A stretch of DNA of 64,000 nucleotides. Source: Streptomyces sp. 7-21 (GTDB taxonomy: Bacteria; Actinomycetota; Actinomycetes; Streptomycetales; Streptomycetaceae). Each line of letters begins with the position of its first letter. Positions within the stretch are counted from its first letter, which is position 1. The DNA is taken from NCBI RefSeq assembly GCF_016741785.1, contig NZ_JAERRL010000005.1, forward strand, positions 62,001-126,000, read 5' to 3'. The position numbers and the translations under genes were made by a program. Below the pieces are notes generated by a model. The model saw only the letters and a list, made by a program, of their open reading frames with translations. It made no database searches and was not told the origin of the DNA. Positions 16,512 through 23,776 of this stretch are shown here, in pieces.

Positions 16512-17705
16512 TCAGCCGGCGGACGCGGACCGGGCCGGAGCCGCGGGCCCCGCCTGGGTGTTGATGAAGCGAGGCCCGTAGTAGACGGGTTCGCTCAGGT
16601 CGGTGTGACGGGACAGGAGGGTGAACTCCTCCGGGTAGATCTCCGCGAGGCGTGCGACGACGCTGTCGGGTACCCGCAGCCGCATGATGTTGAAGCAGGA
16701 GCGGACCCGCATCTGGTCCATCTGCGTCACGGCGGCGCCCAGGCTGGGCCACCAGGTCTCGGCCGGCCCGTTCCAGGAGCGGTCCAGCGCCGCCATCATC
16801 TCGGTGTAGGCGTTGTCGAAGCCCTCGAGTTCCTTGCGGACATCGGGGCCGTCCGGGTCGAGTTCGAGGATGGCCTCGTAGCCGTCCGACGGCACGGCGA
16901 GAGTGTTGATGATCACCGGCCAGGCGATCTCCTCGCCGCGGAAGAACTCCGCCTCGTTCTCGCGCGACACCTCGCGCACGCCCTCGGGCGCCAGGTAGCG
17001 GCGGCCGTAGCGGAGTTCGGCGAAGCGGGCGTAGTGCGAGCCCTCCTTCTGGAAGGCGGCGCTCGCCTCGATGGTGTCCTCGCCCTCGCCCTCGCCCTGC
17101 TCGGTGATGATGTCCAGGCCGTGCAGGAACTTCTCGACCGGGTCGGTGCCCTCCTCCGGCTCGAAGGTGAGGTAGCCGAGGTTGCCGCCGACCTGGTTGG
17201 CCGGGCCGCCCTTTTCCACCGCCGCGCGCACCAGGTCGGCGTTGTCCGTGATCGCCTCACGGATGGCGTCGTAGAACGAACCGACCGTCGGGTAGGGCGC
17301 CTTGCGCTGCTCCTCGGTGAGCATGAAGGCGGGCGCCTCCAGCCGCATGAAGTTCTCCAGGCTGCGCGGGGAGAGCTTCGCCAGCGGCACGCGCAGGTCG
17401 GGGGCGACACCGCCGGGCAGCCCCGTGGCGGGGTAAGCCGGGGCCAGACCCTTGATGTTGGGTGACCCGCCCAGCGCGGCGACCATGTTCCCCACGATGG
17501 CCATGTGGACCATCTCTTCCATCAGCACGCTGCGGATGATGTTGTACGAGGGGTAGTTCTGGACCTCCAGCGAGTACATCGCCGCGCAGTACAGGGGCAT
17601 GGTCGAGTGCTCCAGCGCCACGGCCGTCTGGAGGGCTCCCCTGATCCAGCTGAGGTCACGCAGTTCCGCCGGTGTCGTGCGGATGCGTCGTCGTGCCCGC
17701 GTCAT
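16512..17705 (-). CDS. VioB-type ferritin-like protein (iminophenyl-pyruvate dimer synthase fold)
   Basis: A 397-residue protein whose first 230 residues follow the ferritin-like domain found in VioB/RebD-type proteins: ALQTAVALEHSTMPLYCAAMYSL (Glu32), then SVLMEEMVHMAIVGNMVAALGG with Glu63/Glu64 and His67 forming an ExxH metal motif, then a third helix near EKFLHGLDII. The remaining 160 residues are helical and end EFTLLSRHTDLSEPVYYGPRF. VioB-related enzymes couple imino acids in indolocarbazole and violacein routes, but most members are uncharacterised. The ATG at 17705 has GGAGGCGG upstream. It lies 47 bases behind a DJ-1 gene on the same strand, probably one operon. A metal-dependent oxidative reaction is inferred. 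Confidence 0.72.
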   Translation of the reverse strand: MTRARRRIRTTPAELRDLSWIRGALQTAVALEHSTMPLYCAAMYSLEVQNYPSYNIIRSVLMEEMVHMAIVGNMVAALGGSPNIKGLAPAYPATGLPGGVAPDLRVPLAKLSPRSLENFMRLEAPAFMLTEEQRKAPYPTVGSFYDAIREAITDNADLVRAAVEKGGPANQVGGNLGYLTFEPEEGTDPVEKFLHGLDIITEQGEGEGEDTIEASAAFQKEGSHYARFAELRYGRRYLAPEGVREVSRENEAEFFRGEEIAWPVIINTLAVPSDGYEAILELDPDGPDVRKELEGFDNAYTEMMAALDRSWNGPAETWWPSLGAAVTQMDQMRVRSCFNIMRLRVPDSVVARLAEIYPEEFTLLSRHTDLSEPVYYGPRFINTQAGPAAPARSASAG

Positions 17706-17752
17706 GACGGGCCGCCTCCCTTCCACTCATGTCTCGGTGGGACGGGGCCCCG

Positions 17753-18550
17753 TCACTCGGCCGGTTCGGGCTTGGGGAGGAGCATCTCCTGGAAGTAGTC
17801 CTGGAAGGTCTCCTCCAGTTCGGCGTTCCGGTAGAACTGCGGGCCGGTCTCCTCGAAGACGACGTCGCCGATGCCGCCGAGGGTGTCGAACATCATCGAG
17901 ACGATCGTGCCGACCTCGCGGCCGAAGTAGTGGGCGACCAGGGCGACCGTGGCGCCGTTGATGCCGTAGGAACCGGTCGCCGTCCAGATGCGGGTCTCCG
18001 GGTTGCCGATCCACATCCGGCGGTTCTCCGGCACCGTGTGGCCCTCGTCGCGCAGGCCGCGGGCGACGGCGGCCACGCACGTCACCGGCTCGTCGTTGAG
18101 GATGCCGGCCCGGGCGATGATGCCGACGCCGGAGCAGTTGGCGGCGATGATCTTCCCCGCCTCGTGGTGGCGGCGGATGATCTTCTGGATGCGGTCGTTG
18201 GTGGTCAGGGCGCCCGAACCGACGCCGCCGGGAACGTAGAAGATGTCGAAGAGCTCGTCATCGTCGAGCACCGAGTCGGCGATGACCTGGGTGCCCATCT
18301 GCATCTTGACGACGCCGGGCTCCATGCTGACGAGCCGGACGTCCAGGTCGCGCGGCTGGACCTCGCGCTGCCAGGGGGCGATCTGGCCGGAGACCACCAT
18401 GGCCGTGCCCTTGAAAATCTCCAGCGGAATGATGGTGTCCTGCTCGCTGCACGCCTCGTACCCGAGAACACCGATCGAATTGATCGTCGTATTGATGCTC
18501 GGCAGAGACTTCTCGGCCCTTTCGGAACGCTGGCCGTTCTGAATCGCCAT
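17753..18550 (-). CDS. DJ-1/PfpI family protein (isonitrile hydratase/AraC-sensor-like branch)
   Basis: A 265-residue class I glutamine-amidotransferase-like protein. SIGVLGYEACSEQDTIIPLEIF is the first strand with the acidic residue, FDIFYVPGGVGSGAL the second motif, and IIAANCSGVGIIARAGIL the nucleophile elbow with Cys139 (CSG rather than CHG). The branch with CSG includes isonitrile hydratases and AraC-regulator sensor domains; no DNA-binding domain is present here. A 20-residue polar N-terminal extension and a C-terminal helical tail (LEETFQDYFQEMLL) are extra. It is the first gene of the unit with the ferritin-like protein. The enzymatic role is unproven. Confidence 0.75.
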   Translation of the reverse strand: MAIQNGQRSERAEKSLPSINTTINSIGVLGYEACSEQDTIIPLEIFKGTAMVVSGQIAPWQREVQPRDLDVRLVSMEPGVVKMQMGTQVIADSVLDDDELFDIFYVPGGVGSGALTTNDRIQKIIRRHHEAGKIIAANCSGVGIIARAGILNDEPVTCVAAVARGLRDEGHTVPENRRMWIGNPETRIWTATGSYGINGATVALVAHYFGREVGTIVSMMFDTLGGIGDVVFEETGPQFYRNAELEETFQDYFQEMLLPKPEPAE

Positions 18551-18757
18551 GTGCGCCGACTCCCCTCGGGAAAGTGCGGGTGAGCGCCGGAAGCCGAACG
18601 TGCTCCGGCATCACGGAACTAAACCAGCGCCATGGGGAGCCATCAAATAAGCAGGCTGCCAGGAGGGCATTAAAAAAGTTCGGGCTCCGGCCGTGCGCCG
18701 CTCGCCAGGCGGCCGGGCGCCGTCGGGGACGGGCCCCGGGCTGGCGTCAGGCGGGCG

Positions 18758-19477
18758 TCAGGCAGGCAGGCGGCGCAGCCACCCGGCCGGCAGCGGCTCG
18801 CCGGCGGCGGTGCGCAGGCCGGTGCTCGCGGCCTGCTGCGCGGAGGCCGGGTTCTGCCCGGTGACGAGCGTGCCGTCGGCGACGACGTGCGGACGGAACG
18901 GCTCCGCCGCCGTGTAGCGGGCGCCGCGGCGCTCCAGCTCGTCGGCCAGCAGGAACGGCACCACGTCGGCGAGGCCGACCGCGTACTCCTCGGCGTTGGA
19001 GAAGCCGGTGACGTCGCGGTCCGCCACCAGGTGCGCGCCGCCGGGGGCGCGGACGCCCAGCAGCGCCGCCACGCCGTGGCAGAACGCCGTGATCACGCCG
19101 CCGGCCGCGTGGAAGGCGCTGAGGAAGTCCGCGAGCCCCTCGTCCTGGGGCAGGTCGAACATGGCGCCGTGCCCGCCGGCGATGAACACGGCCCCGAAGT
19201 CGCCGGGGTCGAGTTCGCTGACGGGAACGGTGGCCGCGAGCGCGGCCCGGACCGCGGGGTCGTCCAGGAACGCGCGCTGCGGCGGGTCGGAGCGGTCGAT
19301 TCCGCTGATGGGAGGGGAGCCGGGGCGCGTGGAGGCGAACGCGAAGTCCCAGCCGAGCGCGCGCAGCGCCCGCCAGGGATAGGCGGCTTCAGGAAGCCAG
19401 AAACCGGTGGGGTGGCCGTTCGGGAGCCGGTCGACTCCCGTCACCACGATGAGTCCGTGCGGAGACGTAGGGGGCAC
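18758..19477 (-). CDS. DJ-1/PfpI family protein (Hsp31-like) 1
   Basis: A 239-residue DJ-1 protein of the branch that resembles Hsp31 and glutathione-independent glyoxalases. GFWLPEAAYPWRAL, DFGAVFIAGGHGAMFDLP and ITAFCHGVAALLG (Cys133-His134) mark it, and the ending DGTLVTGQNPASAQQAA is typical. Start GTG at 19477 is favoured by AAGG 8 bases upstream; a TTG at 19507 is also in frame. It is transcribed away from the cupin gene. It shares layout and many motifs (CHG elbow, VPFLL, LVTGQNPAS) with the DJ-1 protein at 21996-22667, so the two are paralogues. Confidence 0.78.
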   Translation of the reverse strand: MPPTSPHGLIVVTGVDRLPNGHPTGFWLPEAAYPWRALRALGWDFAFASTRPGSPPISGIDRSDPPQRAFLDDPAVRAALAATVPVSELDPGDFGAVFIAGGHGAMFDLPQDEGLADFLSAFHAAGGVITAFCHGVAALLGVRAPGGAHLVADRDVTGFSNAEEYAVGLADVVPFLLADELERRGARYTAAEPFRPHVVADGTLVTGQNPASAQQAASTGLRTAAGEPLPAGWLRRLPA

Positions 19478-19623
19478 CGTGTCACACCTTGCAACTAAGC
19501 GGACCAAGGGAAAGTTACTGGCAAGAAACTATGGCACGGCAGGTACTGCCGCGCCCAGACCGTCAGCCTTTCCGCCGAGCAAACTCCCCAAGATTCCTTA
19601 TGGGGGGGTGCGGCAAAAGATAT

Positions 19624-19652
19624 TTGGCACGGGCCTGAGCGATACATAGCTT
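19624..19652 (+). promoter_or_regulatory. promoter of the cupin/DJ-1/HAD/DJ-1 gene row
   Basis: TTGGCA (19624-19629), 17 bases, TAGCTT (19647-19652). The predicted transcript start near 19659 lies after the ATG at 19654, which supports the later ATG at 19729 as the true start of the cupin gene. The -10 box equals that of the lanthipeptide promoter. Confidence 0.5.
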
Positions 19653-19728
19653 CATGTCAGTCACGCCCGGCGACCGGAGAAGGGGATTTGGGCTCCGCCG
19701 CCGGGATCGTCACTCCGGAAGGGGGAAA

Positions 19729-20505
19729 ATGTCCGAGGTCACCAACGACTATAGAGCCCCGGCGATCCAGGACGAGCGTGTGGTCCGGATCGATCCGGGC
19801 CCCCGTGACTTCTCCGCCCTCAACGAAGTCGTGCGCAAGGGCAGCAGGGTGGGCAACGAGCGCCTTGACGACGACACCCACCTGAACGAAGTGATCCCCA
19901 AGCCCTGGGGGAACGAGTACCGCGTCTTCGTCGACGACTTCCTCGACGTGTGGCATCTGTCCATTGACCAGGGACACGCCACGTCGATGCACGTCCACCC
20001 GCGGAAGCTGACCTACCTGCTCTGCCTGGGTGGTGAGGGCGTCACCCAGACCCTGACGGGCGAGATCCCCGTCACCACCGGGACGCTGCTGCGCATCGGC
20101 GGCGGCGCCTTCCACTCCACGCGCGGCACCGGCGAGGGAACCCTGTCGCTGGTCGAAGTCGAGGCGCCGCGCAACAAGTTCGACCTCATCCGGCTCCGCG
20201 ACGGCTACCACCGCGAGAACACCGCCTACGAGTCGGAGCACAAGGAGCTGCCGGAGCTTCCGGCACGCCCCGTGTCCTACCTGCCGGAGGCCCGGCTGCG
20301 CGACCACTCGCTGTGCGGCAGTTACCGCTTCGACATCCGCGCCGGGATGGACGTCTTCTACCGCAGGCAGCCCGGTGACCTGTTCCACATCCCGCTCGGC
20401 CTGACCGGGATCGTCACCGGGGAGCTGGACATCCTCGTCCCGGTCCGGGGTGACAACCGGCGCCCCGCCCTCGACCAGTACTACCTCAGCCTGTCCCACG
20501 CCTGA
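19729..20505 (+). CDS. cupin-domain protein
   Basis: A 258-residue protein with one clear cupin barrel at residues about 60-160 and a second, weaker one (about 195-258). SMHVHPRKLTYLLCLGGEGVTQTL contains the two His residues of cupin motif 1, but the usual Glu is replaced. GGGAFHSTRGTGEGTLSLVEVEAP carries the motif 2 His. Sugar-phosphate isomerases and lyases share this pattern, and so do small-molecule dioxygenases. GGAAGGGGG lies just before the ATG. It heads the plus-strand row cupin-DJ-1-HAD-DJ-1. The substrate is unknown. Confidence 0.7.
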   Translation: MSEVTNDYRAPAIQDERVVRIDPGPRDFSALNEVVRKGSRVGNERLDDDTHLNEVIPKPWGNEYRVFVDDFLDVWHLSIDQGHATSMHVHPRKLTYLLCLGGEGVTQTLTGEIPVTTGTLLRIGGGAFHSTRGTGEGTLSLVEVEAPRNKFDLIRLRDGYHRENTAYESEHKELPELPARPVSYLPEARLRDHSLCGSYRFDIRAGMDVFYRRQPGDLFHIPLGLTGIVTGELDILVPVRGDNRRPALDQYYLSLSHA

Positions 20506-20540
20506 CTGCCCGTCACCGTCTTCGCGAGAGAGGGAAATCC

Positions 20541-21119
20541 GTGACCAGCCCTGCGACCACCCCGCGCAACGCCGTCATCATCACCGGTCCCGGCTTCCAG
20601 GACCACGACGTGGTCTACACGTACTACCGGCTCCTGGAGGAGGGCTGGAACGTGGACGTGGCCACCAAGGACGGCGGCGACGTGACGGGCAAGTACGGCA
20701 TACCGCTGCCGATGGACAAGACGGCCAAGCCGCTGATCTCCTTCGACCAGCTGGACAGCGCCGCCTACGACGCCGTGATCCTGACCGGCGGCCACGAGGC
20801 GCCCGACCGCGTCCGGCAGGACGCCCGGGTGCTGGACTTCGTCCGCGCCATGGACGCCGCGGGCAAGGTGGTGGCGGGCCTGTGCCACGGCCCGTGGATC
20901 ATGGTCAGCGCCGGCGTGCTCAAGGGGCGCCGGGCCTGTGCCTACATCGGGCTGCGCGATGACGTGATCAACGCGGGCGCCGATGTCGTCGACAGCGACG
21001 TCATCGTCGACGGGCACATCATCACGTGCTCGTACTACGCCTACGTCGGCCGCTTCATGCGGGCGGTCTTCGACACCGTCAACGCGCTGGCCGAGGCCAA
21101 GCAGCCGGCGGCCGCCTGA
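20541..21119 (+). CDS. DJ-1/PfpI family protein (PfpI protease-like branch)
   Basis: A 192-residue protein of compact PfpI type. AVIITGPGFQDHDVVYTYYRLLEEGWNVDVAT is the first Rossmann-like strand and acidic motif, YDAVILTGGHEAPDRVR the second, and VVAGLCHGPWIMVSAGVLKGRRA the nucleophile elbow (Cys115-His116). YIGLRDDVINAGADVVD follows, as in PfpI/YhbO proteins, which act as deglycases or proteases. GAGAGGGA precedes the GTG start. It lies 35 bases behind the cupin gene. It differs clearly from the Hsp31-like pair, so it is a third DJ-1 type in one locus. Confidence 0.8.
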   Translation: MTSPATTPRNAVIITGPGFQDHDVVYTYYRLLEEGWNVDVATKDGGDVTGKYGIPLPMDKTAKPLISFDQLDSAAYDAVILTGGHEAPDRVRQDARVLDFVRAMDAAGKVVAGLCHGPWIMVSAGVLKGRRACAYIGLRDDVINAGADVVDSDVIVDGHIITCSYYAYVGRFMRAVFDTVNALAEAKQPAAA

Positions 21120-21192
21120 CCAGGCACACCCGCGGGGCGGCCGGGCTGCGAGGGGCCCGGCCGCCCCAGGCCCGCCATCCGGGAGGAAACCG

Positions 21193-21921
21193 ATGCTGAT
21201 ACTCGACTTCGACGGCGTGGTGTGCGACGCCTTCGAAGAGTGCGCCGTCGTCACGTGGTACGCGACCGAGGACCCCGAGACCACGGCGGCCAAGCCCGTC
21301 GCCGAGCTGGTGTCCGACCTGCCCGCGTCCTTCCTGACGCGTTTCAGGACCGTCCGCAAGTACTCCCGGCTGCTGCACCACTTCATGGTGGCGCACGACC
21401 CGCGCAGTGAAGCGGTCAGCGGGCAGCGGGAGTTCGACGCCCTCTTCGCGGCGTTCCCGGAGTACGAACTGGCCACCTACGTCGACAACGCCAACCGTCT
21501 GCGCGCGGCGCTGCGGGAGAACCAGCGCCGCGAGTGGCTCGCGCTGCACACCCTCTACCCGGGCGTGCGGGATCTGCTGGAACGCCACGAGGGCCGCGTG
21601 TCGATCGTCACCGCCAAGGACGAGCGGTCGGTGTGGGACATCCTGGCGTTCCACCGCCTCGACCACACCGTCGTCTCGGTGATCGGCGAGTGCGGCGACA
21701 AACGCAGCGCGGTCATCGACCTGGTCGCCGAGGACGGCCTGGAACCGCGCCACGCCACCTTCATCGACGACAACCTGACCAACGCGCTCCAGGTCCGCGA
21801 CACGGGAGCCCGTTCGCTGTGGGCCTACTGGGGGTACCACACCCCTGAGCACGTCCAGAAGTCCCTCGCGCGGCGCATGCGCAGGGCCTACCTGCCGGAC
21901 CTGGCGGAGCTCCATGCCTGA
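21193..21921 (+). CDS. HAD-superfamily hydrolase
   Basis: A 242-residue haloacid-dehalogenase-type phosphatase. LILDFDGVVCDAF is motif I (Asp nucleophile DFDGV), VSIVTAKDE motif II (Thr), GDKRSAVIDLV holds the motif III Lys, and HATFIDDNLTNAL motif IV (DD). A helical cap (residues about 20-130) inserted after motif I indicates a C1-type cap for a small phosphorylated substrate. GGGAGG lies 6 bases before the ATG. Together with the cupin and DJ-1 genes it suggests a step that removes phosphate from an intermediate, but no substrate can be named. Confidence 0.83.
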   Translation: MLILDFDGVVCDAFEECAVVTWYATEDPETTAAKPVAELVSDLPASFLTRFRTVRKYSRLLHHFMVAHDPRSEAVSGQREFDALFAAFPEYELATYVDNANRLRAALRENQRREWLALHTLYPGVRDLLERHEGRVSIVTAKDERSVWDILAFHRLDHTVVSVIGECGDKRSAVIDLVAEDGLEPRHATFIDDNLTNALQVRDTGARSLWAYWGYHTPEHVQKSLARRMRRAYLPDLAELHA

Positions 21922-21995
21922 GCGCCGCCGCCGGCACCCGTCCCACCGTCCTGACTGGACGCTTCTCATCTATCGATCAGCCTGGAGGCAGCACC

Positions 21996-22667
21996 ATGCC
22001 CAAGAAGGTCCTCTTCGCCCTCACCAGCCACGGCCAGCTTGGTGACACCGGCCGCACCACGGGCTTCTACGTACCGGAAGTCGCCCACCCGGCCGAGGTG
22101 TTCCGCGAGGCGGGCTACGAGTGGGACTACGTCTCGGTCCGCGGCGGCGAGGTCCCGCGTGACGGCGTCAAGCCCGATGACACGGTCGTGGCTTCCTTCC
22201 TCGCCGACCCCGGCGTGCGGCGGGCGCTCGCGGCCACGCCGACGGCCGACCAGGTGAACGCGGACGACTACGACATCATCTTCTACGCCGGCGGACACGG
22301 CACCATGTGGGACTTCCCCGACGCCGAGCCGCTGGCGCGGCTGGCCGCCCGGATCTACGAGCGGGGCGGCGTCGTGGCGGCCGTGTGCCACGGCCCGGCC
22401 GGGCTGGTCAACCTGAAGCTCTCCGACGGCGCCTACCTGGTGGACGGCAAGCAGGTCTCGTCGTTCACCAACGAGGAAGAGCACGCGGTGGGGCTGGCCG
22501 ACACCGTGCCGTTCCTGCTGGAGAGCAAGCTGGTCGAGCGCGGCGCGAAGTTCACCAAGGCACCGAACTTCGCCGAGCACGCCGTCTCCGACTCCCGGCT
22601 GGTCACCGGGCAGAACCCGGCCTCGGCCGCGAAGGTGGCCAGACTGGCGCTGGAGGCCCTGAGCTGA
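21996..22667 (+). CDS. DJ-1/PfpI family protein (Hsp31-like) 2
   Basis: A 223-residue DJ-1 protein. KKVLFALTSHGQLGDTGRTTGFYVPEVAHPAEVF, YDIIFYAGGHGTMWDFP and VVAAVCHGPAGLVNL (Cys131-His132) match the YDR533C/Hsp31-like 'type 1 glutamine amidotransferase' group, whose members can convert methylglyoxal to lactate without glutathione. It resembles the DJ-1 protein at 18758-19477 along its length. A GGAGG site lies 8 bases before the ATG. It ends the plus-strand row and is followed by a strong terminator. Confidence 0.82.
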   Translation: MPKKVLFALTSHGQLGDTGRTTGFYVPEVAHPAEVFREAGYEWDYVSVRGGEVPRDGVKPDDTVVASFLADPGVRRALAATPTADQVNADDYDIIFYAGGHGTMWDFPDAEPLARLAARIYERGGVVAAVCHGPAGLVNLKLSDGAYLVDGKQVSSFTNEEEHAVGLADTVPFLLESKLVERGAKFTKAPNFAEHAVSDSRLVTGQNPASAAKVARLALEALS

Positions 22668-22684
22668 CCCGGCCCACACGTGCG

Positions 22685-22725
22685 CGAGCGGGTGGCCCCT
22701 CCACCACAGGGGGGCCACCCGCTCG
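22685..22725 (+). terminator. strong terminator ending the DJ-1 gene row
   Basis: CGAGCGGGTGGCCCC (22685-22699) pairs perfectly with 22711-22725, 18 bases after the stop of the last DJ-1 gene. Confidence 0.8.
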
Positions 22726-22753
22726 TGTCGTGTTCCCAAAACGCCCGCGGCGT

Positions 22754-22789
22754 CTTGACATTGTCAAGCTTTTACAATGTTCATAGACT
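22754..22789 (+). promoter_or_regulatory. LysR promoter with two nested inverted repeats
   Basis: TTGTCA (22761-22766), 17 bases, TAGACT (22784-22789) forms a promoter. Over it lie CTTGAC-ATT-GTCAAG (22754-22768) and ACATTGT-N9-ACAATGT (22758-22780). The second has the long-spaced form expected for a LysR-type binding site, so autoregulation is likely. The segment is notably AT-rich for this genome. Confidence 0.5.
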
Positions 22790-22875
22790 CTGGCGATATG
22801 ATGAAAGTGTGCGCACGGCAATGACCGCTGGGGGGATCGTGTTCCGGGAACATCGACCTACGGGGGCACTGAACG

Positions 22876-23772
22876 ATGCAACTGGGATGGCTGAACACGT
22901 TCGTCACCGTCTATCGTGTCGGCTCTTTCACCAAGGCGGCACAGAAACTGGGATTATCCCAGCCCGCCGTTACTCAGCAGATTAAGAATCTGGAGAAGAA
23001 CCTGGGAAAACCGCTCTTCGAGCGGCTGCCCCAGGGCGCCGCTCCCACGGCGGCGGCCGAGTCCCTGGTGCGGGAGATCCAGGGGCCGGTCGACGCGCTC
23101 GGAGCGGTCGTCGACCGCCACTTCGGCAGGCCCACGGAGAAGCGACCGGTCTTCCTGGGCGGCCCGGCGGACCTCGTCAGCACGCGGGTGCTCCCCGCCG
23201 TCAGCGACCTGATCAGGAACGGCTTCCAGCTCCGCATCAGCTTCGGGCTGGCCGACGAGCTCCTCGACGCGTTGGTCGCCGGGCATCTCGACCTCGTGCT
23301 GTCCACCATCAGGCCACGGCTGCGCGGTATCACCGCCACCGCGCTGGTGGACGAGGAGTTCGTCCTCCTCGGCTCACCTGAACTGGGAGAACAGCTCTCC
23401 CGCGAGCGGCTCGCCGAGACCGGGCCGGCCGCTCTCGAGGAATTCCCCATCGTGGCCTACGCGGAATCACTGCCCATTATCCGGCGCTACTGGATATCCG
23501 TCTTCGGCGTCCGCCCGACCGCGGTCCCGGCCGTCGTCGTCCCGGACCTGCGCGGCGCCTTGTCGGCTGTCAAGTCCTCAGCCGGTATTTCCGTTCTGCC
23601 CACCTATCTCTGCGCCGACGAACTCGCCAGCGGCGAGGTGGTGCCCTTGCTGGAACCAGAGGTTCCGCCCATCAACACCTTCTATCTCGCCGTCCGCGAC
23701 GGCACCCTCGCCCAGCCTCATCTCGCGCTGCTCCACGGCCAGCTGCTGATGAAGGCCCAGGTGTGGGTGTGA
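22876..23772 (+). CDS. LysR-family transcriptional regulator
   Basis: A 298-residue regulator. Residues 1-60 form the winged helix-turn-helix (WLNTFVTVYRVGSFTKAAQKLGLSQPAVTQQIKNLE). The co-inducer domain (about 90-290) has the periplasmic-binding-protein fold with VFLGGPADLVSTRVLP and LVAGHLDLVLSTIRPR. Its 5' leader of about 80 bases follows a promoter with long inverted repeats. Position next to the DJ-1/cupin/HAD row suggests it controls that locus; the ligand is unknown. The gene ends 4 bases before the convergent methyltransferase stop. Confidence 0.87.
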   Translation: MQLGWLNTFVTVYRVGSFTKAAQKLGLSQPAVTQQIKNLEKNLGKPLFERLPQGAAPTAAAESLVREIQGPVDALGAVVDRHFGRPTEKRPVFLGGPADLVSTRVLPAVSDLIRNGFQLRISFGLADELLDALVAGHLDLVLSTIRPRLRGITATALVDEEFVLLGSPELGEQLSRERLAETGPAALEEFPIVAYAESLPIIRRYWISVFGVRPTAVPAVVVPDLRGALSAVKSSAGISVLPTYLCADELASGEVVPLLEPEVPPINTFYLAVRDGTLAQPHLALLHGQLLMKAQVWV

Positions 23773-23776
23773 CCGC

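Noticed and set aside
8281..18550. Functional link between cyanase and the CSG-type DJ-1 protein
   Set aside because: They are 9 kb apart with unrelated genes between; no shared regulatory motif was found.
16512..22667. Idea that the locus is an isonitrile pathway because of the DJ-1 hydratase branch
   Set aside because: No isonitrile synthase (non-haem iron oxygenase with acyl-ACP partners or IsnA type) is present, so only the general enzyme classes are claimed.
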